The translations under genes were made by a program, and so were the position numbers. Below, one piece after another: positions 1-4,663 of a DNA stretch of 5,623 nucleotides; within the stretch, counting starts at the first letter, position 1, and every line of letters starts with the position of its first letter. Source of the DNA: Bacillota bacterium. Lineage in GTDB: Bacteria > Bacillota > Clostridia > Peptostreptococcales > Anaerovoracaceae. The stretch covers positions 1 to 5,623 of the forward strand of contig JAQSXD010000272.1 in NCBI GenBank assembly GCA_029266295.1, given 5' to 3'. The notes under the pieces were generated by a model. That model did no database searches and was not told where the DNA came from. It saw only the letters and a program-made list of their open reading frames with translations.

Positions 1-102
1 ATGTTCTGTGCGGAAGAACTTCATTCCGAACTTCTTTCCATGATTGAATACCTCGGACTGAAAGATAAAATCGAACCACCACTTGTAGGAAAAATCAGAT
101 AA
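1..102 (+). CDS. C-terminal end of a crotonase-superfamily protein (6-oxocamphor hydrolase-like), cut by the window edge
   Basis: Only the last 33 codons and a TAA stop are inside the window; the ATG at base 1 is almost certainly an internal Met codon. The same 33-residue stretch, in the same register, ends the complete crotonase at 3647-4534, with 26 of 33 residues identical by my count (both contain ELHS, LLSMI, and end in VGKIR). This is therefore the tail of a paralog of that gene. By inference it shares the family role proposed there, C-C bond hydrolysis of a 1,3-diketone, but none of the catalytic residues lie in the visible part. A strong stem-loop 21 bases after the stop (124-160) probably ends the transcript, so the SDR downstream is likely a separate unit. 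The product is confident as a paralog; the chemistry is inferred. Confidence 0.85.
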   Translation: MFCAEELHSELLSMIEYLGLKDKIEPPLVGKIR

Positions 103-123
103 TAATCTGAACGGACAAAATGA

Positions 124-160
124 AACGGGTTCTGTTTTGGCACGCAAGACAGAACCCGTT
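124..160 (+). terminator. Stem-loop terminator after the upstream crotonase
   Basis: The arms 124-139 and 145-160 pair over 16 bp (12 perfect outer pairs with AACGGGTTCTGT, then one G-U and three more pairs) around a 5-base loop. The stem is followed by the AT-rich stretch ATAAATTATT rather than a clean T-run. The position just after the stop at 102 fits an intrinsic terminator. Confidence 0.75.
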
Positions 161-163
161 ATA

Positions 164-224
164 AATTATTCAAAACCATATGAATTATTCAGAACCATAA
201 ATTGATTCATTATTCCGAACGATA
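164..224 (+). repeat. Three imperfect direct repeats in the SDR leader
   Basis: A 17-base unit, AATTATTCARAACCATA, occurs at 164-180 and 183-199 with one difference. A more diverged copy at 208-224 matches the second at 14 of 17 positions. The starts are 19 and 25 bases apart, so the spacing is not regular. The repeats lie between the terminator of the upstream gene and the SDR ribosome binding site, where a promoter or operator is expected. I see no convincing -35/-10 pair here, so a regulatory role is only inferred from position. Confidence 0.55.
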
Positions 225-253
225 CAACTAAACAAATCCTTTTATGATTGAAT

Positions 254-258
254 AGGAG
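254..258 (+). promoter_or_regulatory. Ribosome binding site of the SDR gene
   Basis: AGGAG lies 10 bases before the ATG at 269. It favours that ATG over the in-frame TTG at 248, which would place this site inside the coding region. Confidence 0.75.
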
Positions 259-268
259 AACAAAAACT

Positions 269-1030
269 ATGGGCAGATTGGAAAACAAAGTCGCAATTAT
301 AACCGGAGGAAATTCCGGGATCGGTCTCGCTGCGGCTGCACTTTTCTGCAAGGAAGGTGCAAAGGTCGTCATCTCAGGTAGACGAGAAACTGAAAACCAG
401 AAAGCAGTTGAGGCCATCACTGCAGCCGGTGGTGATATCATGGCAGTCAGCGCAGATCTGTCAAAGCCTGCAGACTGCAAAAAACTTGTCGACGCAACCA
501 TAGCAAAGTATGAAAGAATCGATATTCTCGTAAATAATGCCGGAATTGCAGACAAACATATGCCAATTACAAAGTGCACAGAAGAATGGTACGATACGGT
601 CTGCAGAATTGACCAATATGCGGTCTACTACATGAGCAAATACGCTCTGGAACATATGGAGAAGTCAGGAAAAGGCACGATCGTCAATGTTTCCTCCATC
701 GGAAGCCAAGGTGTGGCCGGCATTTCCTACAGTGCAGCAAAAGCATCAGTAAATGCTATGACAAAGAACATCGCCATTCAATTTGCGCAGACTGACATTC
801 GCTGCAATGCAGTTGCTCCCGGCCCAACACCCACTGCTCTGAATGCCCCCGGTGCAATGGAAAACTTTGATTTGGAATTCGCAAGCGCTACTGCAAGGCA
901 TCTGGATTTAACCGTTCCCGAAGCACAGGCAGAGGACCAGGCAGAAGCGATTCTGTTCTTTGCAAGTGATGCAGCCAAAGCCATAACAGGACAGATTCTA
1001 TACGTGGATCACGGTACATCCTTGTATTAG
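269..1030 (+). CDS. SDR-family NAD(P)-dependent oxidoreductase (FabG-like, classical SDR)
   Basis: This is a 253-residue classical short-chain dehydrogenase/reductase, the usual family length, which interconverts a ketone and an alcohol with NAD(P)H in the cytoplasm. Visible motifs are the cofactor-binding TGGNSGIG (residues 12-19), an SGRR stretch after the second strand (36-39), NNAG (89-92), VSS with the likely catalytic Ser143, YSAAK with Tyr154 and Lys158, the PGP turn (185-187), and the C-terminal ITGQILYVDHG. The R38-R39 pair suggests NADPH preference, by family analogy. The Asn that completes the SDR catalytic tetrad appears replaced by Asp115 (RIDQYAVYY where most members have NLxGxF), and the Ser-Tyr spacing is 11 rather than the 13 of E. 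coli FabG. The start is ATG at 269, supported by AGGAG and by the family N-terminus. It lies between two crotonase paralogs, suggesting a redox step in the same catabolic route rather than fatty acid synthesis. The substrate is unknown. Confidence 0.92.
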   Translation: MGRLENKVAIITGGNSGIGLAAAALFCKEGAKVVISGRRETENQKAVEAITAAGGDIMAVSADLSKPADCKKLVDATIAKYERIDILVNNAGIADKHMPITKCTEEWYDTVCRIDQYAVYYMSKYALEHMEKSGKGTIVNVSSIGSQGVAGISYSAAKASVNAMTKNIAIQFAQTDIRCNAVAPGPTPTALNAPGAMENFDLEFASATARHLDLTVPEAQAEDQAEAILFFASDAAKAITGQILYVDHGTSLY

Positions 1031-1235
1031 ACCGATATACACTGCAGCGATCCAAAGACGCGTTCCTTGAAGAAATTCTGGAGCAATCCAAAGACGCAAC
1101 CCTTGAAGACGTCAGCGGCAGTCTTGTATCGGCATCCGGATAGGCTGTGGCGCGCAGCCTCCGTACAATTGATACAATGCAACTGAGCAGGCTAAAGAAA
1201 GCGAACAACGAATCAATTTGAATCAAACCAACAAC
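1031..1235. other. Intergenic stretch with no convincing gene
   Basis: This region between the SDR stop and the shared terminator has no ORF with a start codon and ribosome binding site. One plus-strand frame is open from 970 to the TAG at 1141-1143 and reads through the 36-base repeat as two related peptides (SKDAFLEE and SKDATLED). It has no ATG, GTG or TTG start, so it may be decayed coding sequence or chance. A small hairpin, AGGCTG (1142-1147) with CAGCCT (1155-1160), follows that stop. Confidence 0.5.
1046..1109 (+). repeat. 36-base-period tandem repeat downstream of the SDR gene
   Basis: Bases 1046-1073 and 1082-1109 match at 24 of 28 positions; the shared cores are ATCCAAAGACGC and CCTTGAAGA. 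The period of 36 is exactly 12 codons, and one frame stays open through both copies, giving the related peptides SKDAFLEE and SKDATLED. Confidence 0.7.
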
Positions 1236-1277
1236 AAAATGCCACGGGCGGAACGTTTGTTCTGCCCGCGGCATTTT
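1236..1277. terminator. Bidirectional terminator between convergent SDR and HSP90 genes
   Basis: The arms 1236-1254 and 1259-1277 form a 19-position stem around the loop GTTT. Two positions are not Watson-Crick; each is a G-U pair in one transcript orientation and a mismatch in the other. The outer pairs are AAAA/TTTT, so each strand ends its stem in a T-run, as expected for an intrinsic terminator working both ways. It lies about 205 bases after the SDR stop and 86 bases after the HSP90 stop. Confidence 0.85.
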
Positions 1278-1363
1278 GCAATTATATTTCATGTTAAGAA
1301 AATGCTGATTTAATGAAGTGTGCGCAGATTGTACACATGGAACAAATCAGCATTTCCTTAGGG

Positions 1364-3322
1364 TTACCTTTGAATGTATTGGCCGATGATTGCTTCACTT
1401 CTTGCAATGAAATCACCCACATAGTTCGTGTTCATCGCCCCTTGGCTCATCAGTGCCAGGTCAAAAAGCTGGTTAAGAATCAGATTGGTCTGAGCCTCAT
1501 CCTCAGCATGGGCAACATACCGAAGGATATCATTGTTCAGATTCACCAGCAACGTGCTTTTCGACTGAGCTTCCTTAGCAGAAATATCCCCTGCCCCCAG
1601 CATGCCGTAGATCTCAAGCATATCCGCCATACGGCGCGATTTCTCATCGTGAAGAATCAGCGTTGTAATCCCGCTCTGCTCTAGCTTGGAAACCTTTAGT
1701 TCCAACTTTCCAAGACGCTCGCCCACTGCATTTTGGATTTTTTTCGTCAGCAGTGCTGCATCGGCCTCATCCTCTGGTGTTAGACTTCCTTGAAGCAGCG
1801 CTTCCATATCGGAATCGATTCGTATGAATTTCGTACCGGGATGAACCAGCTCCTGTCTGCGCAGGAATGGTTGGTCGATCACATGATCAAACAGGAGGGC
1901 GTTGAGCCCACATTGCTTAAAAATACGGATATAATGAGCTTGTTCGATTGCATCAGAGGCGTAATAAACTGTTTTCTCTTCCTTTGCTTCCCAAGCATCA
2001 ATATCATGGGGTTGCACTAGATCTGCTTTCGGTGTGATGCTATCCCCCTGGAGGTATTCACCGATTGTCAAATACTTGCCGTATAGATCTTCGAAAACAA
2101 CCTTTCTGGTCATGACCGATGCAAAAACTTTATCCTGAAGGATGCCGTATTTTACAAATGCGTTTAAATGAGGCCAGTATGCTTCATATTCCTGCCGCTT
2201 GGCTTCAAACAGATGATTCAATCCAATGGTTACCTCCTGGGAAAGGCATTCATAGATCAGGCTGATCACATCATTTTTCTGCTCCTCCCGGATATTTGCA
2301 CGGGACACCACCATGGGCAGATCGGTACATTCGATAATACCACTCTGAAGATTGACAAATCTGGGCACAAGCTCTTTGATATTTTCGCCAATATATACGC
2401 CTTGATTGTATATTCGGAAGCAGCCATCCAGTTCCTCTGTCTGATTTTTGGTGTTGCGGAAGAATATAATTCCCCTGATACCAATATCGACACTCTCAAA
2501 CTGAATCCAGAAAAGAGGATCGGATATGTCATCGTAGAATTCCCGGTAAAACTGCTTCATGCCCTCCGGCTGAATTTCATGGTCCGGCTTCTTCCAGATT
2601 GGATCGGGATCATTTACCAAAGTATGATCAAAATCTGGCCCGTCCAAATAAATTTTAGTTTTTAGAAAAGCAAAATATTTTTTTATGATATCATAAACCG
2701 CATCTGCTTTTAACTTTCCCTCTTTATTGACATAAGGATGGCTTTCATTCAGATACAGGATTACATCCGTACCGTGTTCTGCTCTTGTCCCTTCCGTCAT
2801 CTGATAGGACATGTCCGAACGGCAGTCCCAGCGCACCGGTGAAGCATGCTTCTGGCAGGATCTTGTTTCAATCGCAACGTGATCTGCAACCATAAACGCG
2901 GAATAAAAGCCCACGCCGAAATGTCCAATGATCGTATTCTTTTGGTTTTCACTGTAATGCTGTATAAAATCTGCTGCACCGGAAAAGGCGATCTGGTTGA
3001 TATAACGGTCAATCTCCTCCTCCGTCATTCCAATGCCATTATCGGATATGATGATTCTGTTTTCCTCGGCATCAAGGGTTACTGTTATTTCACCGGCGTT
3101 TTTTTCTGCAGAATACTTATCATCTGCGGCATCATCCCTGGCGGCTGCATCCCCGGCCGCACCGCCGTCCTGCTGCTGCAGAGAAGAAAACTTTTCAATC
3201 GCATCTGCCGCATTGGAAATCAGTTCCCGAAAAACGATGTCCTGCTCTGTGTATAACCATTTTTTCAATATGGTAAATATATTTTTACTCTCTATCGATA
3301 GAAATCCGCTTTGTTCGCTCAC
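1364..3322 (-). CDS. htpG: Molecular chaperone HSP90 (HtpG family)
   Basis: HtpG is a dimeric, ATP-driven cytoplasmic chaperone that remodels client proteins, often with DnaK. From a GTG at 3322-3320 the product has 652 residues (E. coli HtpG has 624). Visible motifs of the GHKL ATPase domain are RELISNAADA (32-41, with the general-base Glu33 and Mg-binding Asn37), DNGIGM (94-99), the lid-region SGAADF (114-119) and IGHFGVGFYSAFMVA (132-146). The middle domain has LPMVVSRANIREEQ with the gamma-phosphate-sensing Arg341. The C-terminal third, ending in QYIQR, is the dimerisation region. Between RELISN and DNGIGM there is an Ala/Asp/Gly-rich insert (about 50-78). The GTG is preferred because AGGCGG lies 8 bases upstream, the N-terminus (SEQSGFLSIESKNIF) then matches related HSP90s as I remember them, and the predicted promoter leaves almost no leader for the alternative ATG at 3433, which would add 37 residues. 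The family call is secure; the start is less so. Confidence 0.95.
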   Translation of the reverse strand: MSEQSGFLSIESKNIFTILKKWLYTEQDIVFRELISNAADAIEKFSSLQQQDGGAAGDAAARDDAADDKYSAEKNAGEITVTLDAEENRIIISDNGIGMTEEEIDRYINQIAFSGAADFIQHYSENQKNTIIGHFGVGFYSAFMVADHVAIETRSCQKHASPVRWDCRSDMSYQMTEGTRAEHGTDVILYLNESHPYVNKEGKLKADAVYDIIKKYFAFLKTKIYLDGPDFDHTLVNDPDPIWKKPDHEIQPEGMKQFYREFYDDISDPLFWIQFESVDIGIRGIIFFRNTKNQTEELDGCFRIYNQGVYIGENIKELVPRFVNLQSGIIECTDLPMVVSRANIREEQKNDVISLIYECLSQEVTIGLNHLFEAKRQEYEAYWPHLNAFVKYGILQDKVFASVMTRKVVFEDLYGKYLTIGEYLQGDSITPKADLVQPHDIDAWEAKEEKTVYYASDAIEQAHYIRIFKQCGLNALLFDHVIDQPFLRRQELVHPGTKFIRIDSDMEALLQGSLTPEDEADAALLTKKIQNAVGERLGKLELKVSKLEQSGITTLILHDEKSRRMADMLEIYGMLGAGDISAKEAQSKSTLLVNLNNDILRYVAHAEDEAQTNLILNQLFDLALMSQGAMNTNYVGDFIARSEAIIGQYIQR

Positions 3323-3330
3323 GTTCAATA

Positions 3331-3336
3331 CCGCCT
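3331..3336 (-). promoter_or_regulatory. Ribosome binding site deciding the HSP90 GTG start
   Basis: On the minus strand AGGCGG, one mismatch from AGGAGG, sits 8 bases before the GTG at 3322-3320. It supports the shorter HSP90 reading. The competing AAAAGG at 3440-3445, before the ATG at 3433, overlaps the expected transcription start. Confidence 0.6.
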
Positions 3337-3379
3337 TTCCAAATCCTAATCGTTCAAGTTCTCGTTTCCATTCTTCTAA

Positions 3380-3419
3380 GGACTGTCCGAAATGTTGGTT
3401 TGAAACTTTCGGACAGTCC
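3380..3419. promoter_or_regulatory. Perfect 13-bp inverted repeat in the HSP90 leader (candidate operator or RNA hairpin)
   Basis: The arms GGACTGTCCGAAA (3380-3392) and TTTCGGACAGTCC (3407-3419) are perfect reverse complements around 14 bases. With one bulged base (3393), three more inner pairs form (GTT/AAC), leaving a 7-base loop. Each arm contains its own 9-bp palindrome, GGACWGTCC, with centres at 3384 and 3415, 31 bp or about three helical turns apart. That geometry would suit two dimers of a repressor on one DNA face. It is not the CIRCE element (TTAGCACTC-N9-GAGTGCTAA) of HrcA-regulated genes. No T-run follows on the minus strand, so it is not an ordinary terminator. If translation began at 3433 it would be coding sequence instead. 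A REP-like palindromic insertion is another possibility. Confidence 0.7.
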
Positions 3420-3446
3420 CAGAAGAGGTCCATTCAGCACCTTTTC

Positions 3447-3455
3447 ATTATAGCA
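3447..3455 (-). promoter_or_regulatory. htpG: Extended -10 promoter of the HSP90 gene
   Basis: On the minus strand the bases read TGCTATAAT, a perfect TATAAT with the TGn extension typical of promoters that tolerate a poor -35. No good TTGACA match lies 16-18 bases upstream. Transcription should start near 3440, giving a leader of about 118 bases to the GTG at 3322 with the inverted repeat at roughly +22 to +61. Confidence 0.65.
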
Positions 3456-3636
3456 AAGAACCCTTCCAAACAGTTATGCAGAATCCGGAGAACTCATATG
3501 CATAGATTGAATTTCACCCACGTCCTTTCATCGATTATTATTGAAGTAGCTAAGTTTTGGATGAAGCTATTTTTTGAATCAGCGAACTGGCAAACCAAAA
3601 CTTCGTCCCAAATCTTATTATGAATGATAGGTCAAT
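3456..3636. other. Divergent intergenic region between HSP90 and the crotonase
   Basis: Together with the HSP90 leader this makes a gene-free stretch of 324 bases (3323-3646). The open plus-strand frame crossing it continues from the HSP90 antisense and has no family signature. I find no convincing sigma-70 promoter for the crotonase: TTGAA-like hexamers occur at 3507, 3541 and 3574, but none has a good -10 at 16-18 bases. Confidence 0.5.
3552..3603. repeat. 9-bp inverted repeat in the crotonase leader
   Basis: AAGTTTTGG (3552-3560) and CCAAAACTT (3595-3603) are perfect reverse complements separated by 34 bases, ending 43 bases before the crotonase start. The wide spacing suits a protein site or a large leader hairpin better than a terminator. 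Chance is possible in AT-rich DNA. Confidence 0.4.
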
Positions 3637-3641
3637 GGAGG
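3637..3641 (+). promoter_or_regulatory. Ribosome binding site of the crotonase gene
   Basis: GGAGG lies 5 bases before the ATG at 3647. It selects that start over in-frame ATGs at 3620 and 3635, which have no comparable site; the one at 3635 overlaps the GGAGG itself. Confidence 0.85.
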
Positions 3642-3646
3642 TTAAA

Positions 3647-4534
3647 ATGACACAGAGAGTTACAAACGCAGGCTATGTTAAATGGCCTAATTTTGAAGAG
3701 ATTAAGGAAATGTTTAAAGAGCATTTTATCATGGACAGAAGAGAAGACGGCACTGTTACAGTTCGGATGCACTGCCAGGGCGGTCCGCTGATTTGGTCGA
3801 TGGAGCTCCACGATGCCATTGGTAAGATGTGGCGACTTTTGGGAACAGACCGTGACACGGAAATGATCATCTTCACTGGAACAGGAAATATCTGGGTATC
3901 AGATTTTGAAGCAGCAAGCTGGGCTCCTGAAGGAGATAACGCGGGAGAAACAAGATATAACCATATGTTCGTTGACGGCAGACGCATGATCATCACCATG
4001 ATTCAGGACACAGAAGTACCTACACTGGGTGTGCTAAGCGGCTCCGGCGGCCACATTGAGCTTGCCTGCATGTGTGATTTCTGTATCGCAGCAGACGACA
4101 TCACAGTTCTTGATCCCCATATGCTGCCAGGAATAAACAATGTTCCCGGAGACGGCATCCAGAGCTGCTTTATGGAACTAATGCCCACGAGGCAGGCCGT
4201 CTGGTATCTGATGACTGGAGATAAAATGACTGCGGAGCAGCTGGTTCAGTTTGGACTGGTATCAGAAATCGTCCCAAGAGAAAAGCTCATGGATCGTGCT
4301 TATGAAATTGCCGATATCCTCATGGCACAAAACCGTATTGCAAGACGCCTTGCCACTCAGGTTGTACGCCGCCCTTGGAAGAAGAGAATCATTGACGATC
4401 TTGACTGTGCGTTTGGAACAGAGATGTTCGGTATGTTCTGTGCGGACGAGCTTCATTCAAACCTACTGTCCATGATCGATTATCTGGGAATGACAGACAA
4501 AATTGATCCTCCCTTTGTAGGAAAAATCAGATAG
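3647..4534 (+). CDS. Crotonase-superfamily hydrolase, 6-oxocamphor hydrolase-like (putative 1,3-diketone C-C hydrolase)
   Basis: The 295-residue protein has the crotonase fold signature: IIFTGTG (74-80), the first oxyanion-hole region WVSDFEAA (83-90), the second at SGSGGHIELA (131-140), AADDITVLDPH (148-158), VPGDG (166-170), and the FGLVSEIVP turn (202-210). Compared from memory with Rhodococcus 6-oxocamphor hydrolase, it shares LxW near residue 50, DPH versus DGPH, and VPGDG. His136, His158, Asp169 and Glu259 are plausible counterparts of that enzyme's His122, His145, Asp154 and Glu244, with short indels near the first two. That enzyme cleaves cyclic 1,3-diketones by retro-Claisen hydrolysis without CoA. 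An ordinary enoyl-CoA hydratase would carry two catalytic Glu residues, a pattern I do not see here. A paralog ends at base 102, and a butyrate-kinase homolog follows 129 bases downstream with no clear terminator between, suggesting co-transcription. The superfamily is secure; the reaction is a good inference; the substrate is unknown. Confidence 0.88.
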   Translation: MTQRVTNAGYVKWPNFEEIKEMFKEHFIMDRREDGTVTVRMHCQGGPLIWSMELHDAIGKMWRLLGTDRDTEMIIFTGTGNIWVSDFEAASWAPEGDNAGETRYNHMFVDGRRMIITMIQDTEVPTLGVLSGSGGHIELACMCDFCIAADDITVLDPHMLPGINNVPGDGIQSCFMELMPTRQAVWYLMTGDKMTAEQLVQFGLVSEIVPREKLMDRAYEIADILMAQNRIARRLATQVVRRPWKKRIIDDLDCAFGTEMFGMFCADELHSNLLSMIDYLGMTDKIDPPFVGKIR

Positions 4535-4581
4535 GTACACTTCGCATCTGGTCAAGGTGAAATGAAAAGAGCAACAGAACA

Positions 4582-4636
4582 GATCGGAACATATTAGATT
4601 GGATGGGATCGGAACCGATCGCATCGGATCAGTTCC
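4582..4636 (+). repeat. Repeat-rich spacer with nested dyads upstream of the butyrate-kinase homolog
   Basis: GATCGGAAC occurs at 4582-4590 and 4607-4615, 25 bases apart. The second copy forms a dyad, GATCGG (4607-4612) with CCGATC (4615-4620). An alternative pairing joins CCGAT (4615-4619) to ATCGG (4623-4627), and an outer one joins GGAAC (4611-4615) to GTTCC (4632-4636). These pairings are mutually exclusive in part. No T-run follows, so it is not a terminator. It may be an operator or an mRNA structure controlling the kinase; this is inferred only from position. Confidence 0.5.
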
Positions 4637-4663
4637 AAACAGGAAGAAAGGAATCAGAATTAA

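Noticed and set aside
202..248. Sigma-70 promoter for the SDR (TTGATT at 202 with TACAAC at 223, or TATGAT at 243)
   Set aside because: The first pair is only 15 bases apart with a weak -10; the second would start transcription at the ribosome binding site and has no -35.
248..268. TTG start extending the SDR by 7 residues
   Set aside because: The AGGAG ribosome binding site lies inside this extension, and the ATG at 269 gives the normal SDR N-terminus.
166..579. A 137-codon minus-strand ORF
   Set aside because: It is largely antisense to the cofactor-binding half of the SDR, whose motifs are clear on the plus strand.
2168..2665. A 165-codon plus-strand ORF
   Set aside because: It is entirely antisense to HSP90 middle-domain coding sequence and has no family signature.
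3380..3419. Inverted repeat as a CIRCE element or a terminator
   Set aside because: The arms share no sequence with TTAGCACTC/GAGTGCTAA, and the stem is not followed by a T-run on the minus strand.
3033..3623. A 196-codon plus-strand ORF across the HSP90 5' end and the intergenic region
   Set aside because: Most of it is antisense to the conserved HSP90 ATPase domain; it has no recognisable motifs and is rich in Ser and Ala as expected of a shadow frame.
3620..3646. ATG at 3620 or 3635 as the crotonase start
   Set aside because: Neither has a good ribosome binding site, whereas GGAGG sits 5 bases before the ATG at 3647.
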